Origin: CAUZEO01 sp963578625
Lineage (GTDB): Bacteria > Verrucomicrobiota > Kiritimatiellia > SLOV01
Reading direction: 5' to 3'
Assembly (NCBI GenBank): GCA_963578625.1
Contig: CAUZEO010000022.1
Coordinates: forward strand, 1 to 28,782
DNA: 28,782 bases
Shown here piece after piece: positions 22,258-28,782 of the stretch. The stretch's first letter is position 1. Each line of letters opens with the position of its first letter. Position numbers and translations under genes: made by a program. The notes below the pieces were generated by a model that was not told where the DNA came from, did not search any database, and saw nothing but the letters and a program-made list of their open reading frames with translations.

Positions 22258-23362
22258 AACCCTCATGGTGTACTTCCTGAAGCGGCTGGATTGGTGGCTG
22301 TTGGCCGCGTTGCTTGTCCTGGTCGTGCTGGGGGTTCTGTTCGTGTACAGCGCATCCTACCGGGGCGAGGGAATCCCGGTGAATACCGACTACCGGAAGC
22401 AGATCGTGTGGGCGATCCTGGGCATTGGAGTTTTTCTGATTGTTGCGCTGATCGATTACCACTGGCTGGGGAGGTGCAGTTGGTTGCTCTACGGCTGCGC
22501 GCTCCTCTTGCTTTTGCTGGTGCTGGTGATCGGGGAGACGAGAAGCGGTGCCACCCGCTGGATCTCGCTTCCCTGGTTCGACATCCAACCTTCAGAAATC
22601 GCAAAATTGGGCACCTTGTTGGCCCTGGCCCGCTTCCTCAGTCTTTCCTCTACGGATTCCCGGCGGCTGTACGTCGTCGCGCTTGCCGGGGTCATTGCGG
22701 CCGTTCCATTCTTCCTTATTTTCATAGAACCGGACCTGGGTACGGCAGCCGTGCTGATTCCGCTCACCGCGTGTCTCCTTTTTGTCGCCGGCGTGCCGCT
22801 GCGAATCCTTTGCTGTCTCGGCGTTCTCGGTCTGCTGGCACTTCCCCTCGGCTACCAGGTATTGGATGATTACCAGCAACATCGAATCGATGTCTTTTTG
22901 AATATCGATTCGGATCCGCTTGTATACGGTTGGACCAAGCAGCAATCACTAATCGCAGTTGGATCCGGTGGGCTCACCGGAAAAGGGTACCTGGCAGGAA
23001 CGCAGAACGTTCTCGGTTTTTTGCCGCGCAGCGTCGCGGATAACGATTTTATTTACAGCGTGATCGCCGAAGAGACCGGTTTCGTCGGTGCCGCGTTGGT
23101 TCTGGCTCTGTATGCCGCAATACTGCTGTGCGCGTTTCGCGCAGCGTTGGTTTCAAGAGATAAATTAGGCCGATTATTATCGGTTGGCGTGGCGACGATC
23201 ATTTTCAGTCACGTATTCGTGAATATCGCAATGACGATAGGGATGATGCCAATTACGGGATTACCGTTGCCCCTCGTAAGTTACGGGGGCTCGTTCATGG
23301 TTGTAACCATGTGCGGACTCGGTATCGTCCAGAGCGTATACGTTCGCCGCGCCCAGCGATGA
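22250..23362 (+). CDS. rodA: Peptidoglycan glycosyltransferase RodA
   Basis: A 370-residue polytopic SEDS protein that polymerises lipid II and works with PBP2. About ten membrane segments are visible. Family marks are FVYSASYRGEG near the first helix, RWISLPWFDIQPSEIAKLGT (around residues 103-122), FIEPDLGTAAV, and the end GLPLPLVSYGGSFMVVTMCG. The QPSE motif and the conserved Asp in EPDLG are present. The ATG overlaps the mrdA stop by eight bases. The RodA rather than FtsW label follows from the linked mre and PBP2 genes. Confidence 0.95.
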   Translation: MDRTLMVYFLKRLDWWLLAALLVLVVLGVLFVYSASYRGEGIPVNTDYRKQIVWAILGIGVFLIVALIDYHWLGRCSWLLYGCALLLLLLVLVIGETRSGATRWISLPWFDIQPSEIAKLGTLLALARFLSLSSTDSRRLYVVALAGVIAAVPFFLIFIEPDLGTAAVLIPLTACLLFVAGVPLRILCCLGVLGLLALPLGYQVLDDYQQHRIDVFLNIDSDPLVYGWTKQQSLIAVGSGGLTGKGYLAGTQNVLGFLPRSVADNDFIYSVIAEETGFVGAALVLALYAAILLCAFRAALVSRDKLGRLLSVGVATIIFSHVFVNIAMTIGMMPITGLPLPLVSYGGSFMVVTMCGLGIVQSVYVRRAQR

Positions 23363-23390
23363 CGGCCGGAAGCGCAGGGAGATAAAGCCA

Positions 23391-24959
23391 ATGTTTGGCA
23401 TGAAAAAACATACCAAAGAAATTATTGTTAACATGGAAAGCCTTCAGGTCCGCATCGCGGTCCTGGAAGAAGGCAAACTGGATGACTTCTACATTGAGCG
23501 TCCGTCCGACGAACAGATCGTCGGGAGTATTTTCAAGGGAAAGATCCAGAACCTGGAAGACGGCTTGCAGGCTGCATTCGTCGATATCGGCCTGAGGAAA
23601 AATGCCTTTATCCACTACTGGGATATGATTCCAGAAGATGCCGCGCGTCTCGAGGAGGAGGAGGGAACCAACCGGAGGAAGACCGCTCGTCGCAAGAAGT
23701 GGACGCCGGGTGAGATGACTAAGATTCACCCCATCGGTTCCGAGATCGTAGTCCAGGTAACAAAGGGAGCTATCGGAACCAAGGGTCCTCGAGTAACCGC
23801 CAACTTGAGTATCCCCGGTCGCTACCTGGTCCTCCTTCCCGGCACATCCCTGAAGGGAGTGTCGCGAAAAATAGAAGACGCAAAGGAACGGCAGCGACTT
23901 AAAAAAATTCTGGCACGTCTTCCGATACCCGAGAATAACGGGCTGATCGTTCGTACCGTCGCCGCGGGCGCCCGCAAGACTTCGTTTGCGCGCGATATGC
24001 GTTCGTTGAGCACCATTCTCGAAGATATCGAATCCGGCAAGCGGGACGATCCCGCCCCCTGCAGACTGTACAACGAACCGGATGTGATCGAGCGCGTGGT
24101 TCGGGATTCTCTCACCGAGGATGTTGGCCGGATCGTCATCGACTCGCGCGACGAATATGAGCGGATGCGTGATCTCGTCGCGCGTGTTTCCCGGCGCGTG
24201 AAAGGCAAAGTGCAGCTCTACGACGGCGCCACGCCGATTTTCGAGCACTTCGACGTGGAGCGGCAACTCGACAACGCTTTCAGCCGAAAAATCCGCCTGA
24301 AGTCCGGTGGGTATCTCGTGTTCGATGAAACGGAAGCGCTGGTCGCCATCGACATCAATACCGGACGGCACAAGGGAGCCAACACCCAGGAAGAATCGAT
24401 TGTGCAGGTCAACCTGGAGGCGGCGGAAGAGATTGCCCGGCAACTACGTCTTCGAAACATCGGTGGACTGGTCATTATCGATTTCATCGACATGAAGATG
24501 AAGAAGAATCAGAACCAGATCTTCAGGACCCTGCGCGACAGTCTTCGACAGGACAAAGCCCGTACCAACATTCTGCCGATCTCGCAGCTTGGACTGCTGG
24601 AAATGACGCGGCAACGGGCGGAGGAAAGCATCCGGGATACGACGTTCATGAATTGCCCGTATTGTGTCGGCAAAGGGAAAATAAAGTCCGCGCTCAGCGT
24701 CAGCGTGGAGCTGCAGCGGCACATCGAGGAAGTGCTTCGGAAGAGAAAGAGCATGAAGGAGGAGTTGCCGCTGAAGGTCACGGTGAATCCACTTTTGATG
24801 GATCGCCTCCGGAAAGAGGATGAGAAGAGTCTCATGGCCCTGGAAGAGAACCACATGGGTGCGCTGACGTTTGTTTCCAACGGCAATCTTCACGTGGAGG
24901 ATTTTATTATCTCGCACGCGGATTCTGGTGATGAGTTGTACTCCAGTGTGGATCGATAG
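23391..24959 (+). CDS. rng: Ribonuclease G (RNase E/G family)
   Basis: A 522-residue endoribonuclease that matures the 5' end of 16S rRNA and helps decay mRNA. An S1-like domain opens the protein (residues 40-145, SIFKGKIQNLEDGLQAAFVD) and holds a basic/acidic insert near residues 82-110 (EEEEGTNRRKTARRKKW) that lengthens it relative to the 489-residue E. coli enzyme. Catalytic metal ligands are D321 (LVAIDINTG) and D364 (IIDFIDM). CPYC-x-GKGK near residue 428 is the zinc-link motif. There is no long RNase E-type carboxyl scaffold. Linkage of rng to the mre-rod block is known in proteobacteria and is repeated here; 28 bases separate it from rodA. Confidence 0.94.
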   Translation: MFGMKKHTKEIIVNMESLQVRIAVLEEGKLDDFYIERPSDEQIVGSIFKGKIQNLEDGLQAAFVDIGLRKNAFIHYWDMIPEDAARLEEEEGTNRRKTARRKKWTPGEMTKIHPIGSEIVVQVTKGAIGTKGPRVTANLSIPGRYLVLLPGTSLKGVSRKIEDAKERQRLKKILARLPIPENNGLIVRTVAAGARKTSFARDMRSLSTILEDIESGKRDDPAPCRLYNEPDVIERVVRDSLTEDVGRIVIDSRDEYERMRDLVARVSRRVKGKVQLYDGATPIFEHFDVERQLDNAFSRKIRLKSGGYLVFDETEALVAIDINTGRHKGANTQEESIVQVNLEAAEEIARQLRLRNIGGLVIIDFIDMKMKKNQNQIFRTLRDSLRQDKARTNILPISQLGLLEMTRQRAEESIRDTTFMNCPYCVGKGKIKSALSVSVELQRHIEEVLRKRKSMKEELPLKVTVNPLLMDRLRKEDEKSLMALEENHMGALTFVSNGNLHVEDFIISHADSGDELYSSVDR

Positions 24960-25034
24960 CGGGGGGACCGTTTCGAACCCGTTTTTTTGATTCGGTTTTC
25001 CAATGGAATACGGAACGGATTGTTTTCGGTCTTT

Positions 25035-26330
25035 ATGATTTGGTTTACTTACAACATCCTTTTCCTCGTCGGGTTCCTGATCATGTTGCCGAAGTTCATC
25101 TGGCGCATGATTCGGCGAGGTGGTTACCTCAAAAATTTCGGTCATCGGCTGGGCCGGTATGATCCCGAACTCCGGAAAAAACTGGAGGAGGGGGGAAGGG
25201 TCTGGATCCACGCCGTGAGCGTGGGCGAAATGTTCGTTGCCTTCAAATTCATGGATGCGCTGCGGGCACGACGGCCGACGCTTCGCTTCCTGGTGTCAAC
25301 AACGACCTCCACCGGCTATGCCCTCGGTGTAGAGCAGGTGAAAGATCCCGACCTCCTGATCTATTTCCCCGCCGACCTCCCTTGGAACGGCGCCCGTTCC
25401 CTGTCGCTGATTCGCCCATCGGCCGTGCTGTTGGTGGAAGGGGAATTGTGGCCGAATTTTATCCGGGCCGTTCATCGTCTCGGCGTACCCCTGTTTCTGG
25501 TCAATGGGCGGATTTCCGATAATTCCTTCCCGCGCTACTGCAAGGTGAAACTGTTTACCCGGAGAATTCTTCCCTGTTTCCAATCTTTGTGTGTTCAAGG
25601 GGAAGAAGATCGGGAGCGATTCATGGCTCTGGGAGCGCCGCCCGAGCGAATCCATGTCCTCAATAGCGCCAAGTACGAAGTGGCCGAATCCAACGAGGAG
25701 GCGGAGACTCTCGCCGGTCAAGTGCTGCGGTCCGCGGGGATGAACGGCAGTCAATGCATACTGCTCGGTGGATCCACCTGGGCTGGAGAAGAAGGTGTTC
25801 TCCTGGATATCTATTGCGATCTCCGCACCAAGTACCCGAACCTGGTTCTCGCCCTGGCGCCGCGCCATGTGGAGCGAAGGAAAGAAGTTCTGGAGGAAAT
25901 CGACCGTAGAAATTTAACCGTCCAGTTGCGCAGCGAATCCGAAGACGGGAACGGCGAGGCAAAGGATGTGTTTTTCATCGATACCACCGGAGAACTAAGA
26001 AGTTTTTACCGGCACGCAGACATAATTTTTGTCGGAAAAAGTCTGTGCTCAGAGGGCGGGCATAATATTATTGAGCCGGCCCTCTATGGAAAACCAGTGA
26101 TCGTCGGCCCCAACATGTCCAACTTTCCAGTGGTGATGGACGATTTTATTCGTGCCGATGCGATCCTGCAGGTGCCGGACTCCAAGGCGCTTGGTGAGGC
26201 CGTCGAAGAATTGCTGAAAAGTCCGGAGTCGCGGCAGCGCCTCGGCGAAAACGCGGCCGGCCTGGTCCAGGAAAAGGCCGGTGCGTTGGAGGCCAGCGTA
26301 AGAATCATTTTGAATGTTCTCCCAAAGTAG
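25035..26330 (+). CDS. waaA: 3-deoxy-D-manno-octulosonic acid transferase
   Basis: About 431 residues from ATG 25035; an in-frame TTG at 24987 would add 16. The start MIWFTYNILFLVGFLIMLPK is the usual amino-terminal membrane anchor and decides the choice. The enzyme transfers Kdo to lipid A precursor at the inner membrane. The catalytic Glu is E65 in IHAVSVGEMFVA, followed by FPADLPWNGARSL and VEGELWPNFIRA. The carboxyl GT-B domain has LLGGSTWAGEEGVLLDIY and SEGGHNIIEPALYGKPVIVG. Its presence shows that the organism makes lipopolysaccharide. A run of seven T bases lies shortly before the gene, with only a poor stem ahead of it. Confidence 0.95.
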   Translation: MIWFTYNILFLVGFLIMLPKFIWRMIRRGGYLKNFGHRLGRYDPELRKKLEEGGRVWIHAVSVGEMFVAFKFMDALRARRPTLRFLVSTTTSTGYALGVEQVKDPDLLIYFPADLPWNGARSLSLIRPSAVLLVEGELWPNFIRAVHRLGVPLFLVNGRISDNSFPRYCKVKLFTRRILPCFQSLCVQGEEDRERFMALGAPPERIHVLNSAKYEVAESNEEAETLAGQVLRSAGMNGSQCILLGGSTWAGEEGVLLDIYCDLRTKYPNLVLALAPRHVERRKEVLEEIDRRNLTVQLRSESEDGNGEAKDVFFIDTTGELRSFYRHADIIFVGKSLCSEGGHNIIEPALYGKPVIVGPNMSNFPVVMDDFIRADAILQVPDSKALGEAVEELLKSPESRQRLGENAAGLVQEKAGALEASVRIILNVLPK

Positions 26331-26368
26331 CTTCAATCATTGTACGACAATTTAGGAGATTGCTAGTA

Positions 26369-26390
26369 GAGCCCGCGCAACCTGGGGCTC
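26369..26390 (+). promoter_or_regulatory. Hairpin in the leader of the cobalamin adenosyltransferase gene
   Basis: GAGCCC (26369-26374) pairs with GGGCTC (26385-26390) across ten bases, about 40 bases before the next ATG, with no T-run after it. It is too small to be a cobalamin riboswitch. It may be a chance hairpin or a leader structure. Confidence 0.25.
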
Positions 26391-26429
26391 CCGACCACAA
26401 GGGCCGGGGATCTACTTCATAAGGGCACG

Positions 26430-26972
26430 ATGTCATCCTATTCCATTACAACCCGCGCTGGAGACAAGGGGTCGACGTCCTTGTTCTCGGGTGAGCTTGT
26501 AGACAAGGATTCTCCCAGGACCTCTGTCTATGGCGATGTCGACGAATTGAACAGCGTGCTTGGGGTCGCACGGGCGGCCTCCCAGCGAAAGGATGTGCGG
26601 GATGCAATCCTTGACGTTCAGAATGCTCTTTTTGTCGTGGGCGCGGAGCTGGCGACCACCGATGCCGGCCTGAATATGCTGAAGCGAAAAGTCGACCGGC
26701 CAATGATCGAGGATATCGATGACCGGTGCGCCGCCTTGGAGAGCGCAATCAATATGCCCGGCGGATTTATCATTCCCGGGGGTACGCTTGCCGGGGGTCA
26801 TATCGATCATGGGCGGACGATCGCCCGGCGAATTGAGCGGGGCGTTGTTCGGTTGTTCAGGGAAGGACACATCGGCAACGACCGGATCCTGGTTTGGATC
26901 AACCGGCTGTCCGACTACTTGTGGCTTCTCGCCCGGCTGGAAGAGGGTGATTCCGTACTGGTTAAGGAATGA
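26430..26972 (+). CDS. Cob(I)yrinic acid a,c-diamide adenosyltransferase, PduO type
   Basis: A 180-residue protein of the PduO/MMAB family, which transfers the adenosyl group of ATP to cob(I)alamin to make adenosylcobalamin. The amino motif TTRAGDKGSTSLFSGE is the ATP-binding TR-x-GD-x-G-x-TSL. YGDVDELNSVLGVARA, GGHIDHGRTIARRIERGVVR and NRLSDYLWLLAR follow in the family order, including the conserved Arg and Glu of the second helix. AAGGG lies before the ATG. It overlaps murB by ATGA. It implies use or salvage of vitamin B12, but no B12-dependent enzyme or other cobalamin gene is in the window. The link with murB is probably only transcriptional. Confidence 0.92.
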   Translation: MSSYSITTRAGDKGSTSLFSGELVDKDSPRTSVYGDVDELNSVLGVARAASQRKDVRDAILDVQNALFVVGAELATTDAGLNMLKRKVDRPMIEDIDDRCAALESAINMPGGFIIPGGTLAGGHIDHGRTIARRIERGVVRLFREGHIGNDRILVWINRLSDYLWLLARLEEGDSVLVKE

Positions 26973-27919
26973 GCACGGACAGCGCGCTACGACTCGACTC
27001 TTCCATCACCCTTGCCGACTACTCTACTTTTCGTCTTGGGGGCGTTTGCCCTGGTCTGGTTTGTTGCGAATGCGCAACCGAATTGCGGGAAGCAGTCGTT
27101 GCATTACACGCTGCAAAGGACCCGTTCGTCCTCATCGGAGGCGGATCCAATATTCTGATATCAGACGCGGGACTGCCCGGAACGGTGCTGAGGTACGCCT
27201 CCGACAACCCTGCGATCCGTGAGATCGGACCGGCGCAAATCATCGTGGATGGCGCTGCATTCCTGGACGACGTAGCCGCCTGGAGTACCGGCAACGGACT
27301 CGAAGGACTGACTTGTTGCACCGGAATTCCCGGGACCGTCGCGGGCGCGGTCGTTGGCAATGCCGGCGCCTGGGGAAAGCAAATCGGGGACGTTATCCGG
27401 TGTGTCACGCTCATGGATCGGAGCGGAAAGACCCGCTCCGTACATCGGGGCGAGTTGGACTTCTCGTACCGGAGTTCCGCGCTCAAGAATTCCCGCGACA
27501 TCGTGGTCGATGTTACAGTGAACCTTCGGAAAGGGAACAGGCAGGATTTGATTCCGGAGAGAGAGCGGATTCTCAAGACGCGCGCCGAGAAGCATCCGGA
27601 CCTGGAGCGCGATCCCTGCATCGGAAGTTTTTTCCGAAATATCGAACCCACCTCCGCCGCGGGGCGTCGCCAGGCGGCTGGTTGGTTTCTCGAGCAGGCA
27701 GGAGCGAAAGAATTGCGTGTGGGAGGTGCCCGGGTATTCGATCGCCATGCGAATATCATCGTCAAAGGCCCCGGCGGTACGGCTCAGAATGTGAGGGACC
27801 TAGCAGTGCTGATGAAGGACGCGGCACTGGAAAAATTCGGAATCGAATTGATTCGCGAAGTAAAGTACCTGGGGCTTTTCGAAGGGGAAACACCCAACCG
27901 ATGGGACGAGTTTTATTAA
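26969..27919 (+). CDS. murB: UDP-N-acetylenolpyruvoylglucosamine reductase
   Basis: A 316-residue FAD enzyme completing UDP-N-acetylmuramic acid synthesis for peptidoglycan. FVLIGGGSNILISDAGLPG (residues 53-71) and the flavin-binding GLEGLTCCTGIPGTVAGAVV (110-129) are typical. The proton donor is S220 in CIGSFFRN. YRSS (167-170) carries the conserved Arg, and the carboxyl end has LIREVKYLG with the conserved Glu. The compact length suits the shorter MurB class. The ATG overlaps the adenosyltransferase stop. After the gene there is a 160-base gap with a palindrome and no clear T-run terminator. Confidence 0.95.
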   Translation: MSTDSALRLDSSITLADYSTFRLGGVCPGLVCCECATELREAVVALHAAKDPFVLIGGGSNILISDAGLPGTVLRYASDNPAIREIGPAQIIVDGAAFLDDVAAWSTGNGLEGLTCCTGIPGTVAGAVVGNAGAWGKQIGDVIRCVTLMDRSGKTRSVHRGELDFSYRSSALKNSRDIVVDVTVNLRKGNRQDLIPERERILKTRAEKHPDLERDPCIGSFFRNIEPTSAAGRRQAAGWFLEQAGAKELRVGGARVFDRHANIIVKGPGGTAQNVRDLAVLMKDAALEKFGIELIREVKYLGLFEGETPNRWDEFY

Positions 27920-27924
27920 AGAAA

Positions 27925-27948
27925 TGTAGCGAAGCTCGCCCGAGTTCC
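27925..27948 (-). repeat. Palindromic repeat, TGTAGCGAAGCTCG variant
   Basis: CGAAGCTCG and CGAGTTCCG pair at seven of nine positions around CC. The element opens TGTAGCG, like the reverse complement of the other palindromes, and lies six bases after the murB stop. It is the most degenerate member seen. Confidence 0.5.
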
Positions 27949-28083
27949 GGTCTGTTGAGATCAAGCTTTCACCGCCAAACCGCGGAAAATCCCGGCGCAA
28001 AATTCTTTACTCCGGATCGAGGTTCACACAGAGTTGCTGCGTCGAATCATTCCAACTTCCAACCTGTATAGAGGGGACATAGA

Positions 28084-28779
28084 ATGAACCAGCCTTACGC
28101 GCCTGCCAGCCAGACTTCCGTATTCGAACTTTCCGATTCCTCTCGCGCGGCTTTTTTGAACAAGACCTACATGCACCTCTTCGGTGCGATCGTGCTTTTC
28201 ACCGGAATCGAAATCGCTCTGTTCAGGAGCGGAGTTGCGGAGAGTTTTGCGAGAGCCATGCACGGTCGATGGCTCATAGCGTTAGGCGGATTTATGGTGG
28301 TTGGATGGTTGGCAAGCCGTGTTGCCCATTCCGCCAAATCTCTTTCCGCCCAGTATGCGGCGCTGGTTGGTTTCGTCATTGCACAGGCAATCATCATGGT
28401 GCCGCTCTTGTGGATGGCAACCCTGTACGAGGGGTCCATCATCCGGAATGCCGCCTATGTGACCATTTCCGGATTCCTGGGACTCACTGCGATTGTGTTT
28501 GTGACCGGGAAAGATTTCTCTTTTCTGCGTGGCACCCTCTGTTTTGCTGGAGTGCTAGCGCTGATTGCAATCGTCTGCGGGGTGCTGTTCGGATTCGAAC
28601 TCGGCCTGTGGTTCTCCATCGCCATGGTCGCGCTGGCGGGTGGCGCGATTCTCTACGACACCTCCAACATACTTCATCACTATCCGGAAGACCGTTATGT
28701 CGGTGCATCGCTTGAGCTTTTTGCCTCCGTAGCGCTGATGTTCTATTACGTACTACGCATCTTCATGTCCCGGGACTAA
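28084..28779 (+). CDS. Bax inhibitor-1 (BI-1/YccA, TMBIM) family membrane protein
   Basis: A 231-residue protein with seven predicted membrane segments after a short soluble amino end (SSRAAFLNKTYMHLFGAIVL). Hallmarks of the family are the late GGAILYDTSNILHHYPEDRY (around residues 185-205), with the conserved Asp, and the end ASVALMFYYVLRIF. Bacterial members such as BsYetJ form pH-sensitive calcium leaks, and E. coli YccA modulates FtsH. The role here cannot be chosen. GAGGGG gives a good ribosome site before ATG 28084. It is intact, and no partner gene is visible before the window ends. Confidence 0.92.
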   Translation: MNQPYAPASQTSVFELSDSSRAAFLNKTYMHLFGAIVLFTGIEIALFRSGVAESFARAMHGRWLIALGGFMVVGWLASRVAHSAKSLSAQYAALVGFVIAQAIIMVPLLWMATLYEGSIIRNAAYVTISGFLGLTAIVFVTGKDFSFLRGTLCFAGVLALIAIVCGVLFGFELGLWFSIAMVALAGGAILYDTSNILHHYPEDRYVGASLELFASVALMFYYVLRIFMSRD

Positions 28780-28782
28780 CCC

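Noticed and set aside
23295..24443. A 382-codon minus-strand frame
   Set aside because: It is antisense to rng, which has all RNase E/G motifs.
24956..24989. Intrinsic terminator after rng
   Set aside because: There is a run of seven T bases, but the preceding G-rich and CCCG bases form at most a 4-bp stem with a long loop.
26331..26429. Cobalamin riboswitch before the adenosyltransferase gene
   Set aside because: The gap is only about 100 bases and I see no B12-box-like conserved core; only a 6-bp hairpin is present.
1..28782. CRISPR array, tRNA or rRNA genes
   Set aside because: No regularly spaced direct repeats were seen, and no tRNA- or rRNA-like sequences were recognised by eye. A tRNA scan was not possible.

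Overview
The window reads as a chromosomal segment of a Gram-negative (diderm), rod-shaped bacterium. It carries waaA for Kdo-lipid A synthesis, a complete mreBCD-PBP2-rodA rod module, murB, and a type II fatty-acid synthesis cluster. The interrupted tyrosine recombinase at the left edge resembles integrases I associate with Verrucomicrobiota/Kiritimatiellota-type genomes. The spacers are full of dispersed palindromic repeats of a kind I associate with the same broad PVC group. I therefore lean towards a PVC-type bacterium, with low confidence; no rRNA or marker comparison was possible.

Layout. Positions 1-716 (-) hold an integrase fragment without a start codon, running straight on from the stop codon of fabI (717-1520, -). 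A repeat-rich spacer (1521-2123) follows. Then come an isoaspartyl methyltransferase with an export signal and the overlapping nadB (L-aspartate oxidase). Positions 4484-5981 are a low-gene-density zone with a small cupin gene (-), 5'-truncated remnants of a nitrilase and a glycerophosphodiester phosphodiesterase, and several palindromes.

Positions 5982-12278 (+) are a housekeeping run: rsmD, coaD, yceD (DUF177), rpmF, plsX, fabH, then after a promoter-bearing gap fabG, acpP, and after a terminator-like hairpin fabF. It links CoA/ACP cofactor supply, ribosome maturation and fatty-acid initiation and elongation. fabD is absent from the place where it usually sits. Positions 12279-13350 are a second repeat-rich spacer with an unidentified minus-strand remnant. 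hrpB (13351-15882, -) and a small winged-helix protein (15930-16514, -) are followed by a divergent DHH phosphoesterase (+).

Positions 17918-26330 (+) form the envelope/shape block: mreB, mreC, mreD, mrdA (PBP2), rodA, rng (RNase G) and waaA. mreC through rodA are tightly packed or overlapping. Positions 26430-27919 hold a PduO-type cobalamin adenosyltransferase overlapping murB. The window ends with a Bax-inhibitor-1 family membrane protein. Nearly all genes are ordinary core genes. The unusual content is in the spacers: a palindrome family with two competing hairpins, a composite repeat shared by two distant spacers, gene remnants bordered by those repeats, and hairpins at the yceD-rpmF and acpP-fabF junctions. 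I saw no rRNA, tRNA, CRISPR array, intact insertion sequence or clearly new multigene system.
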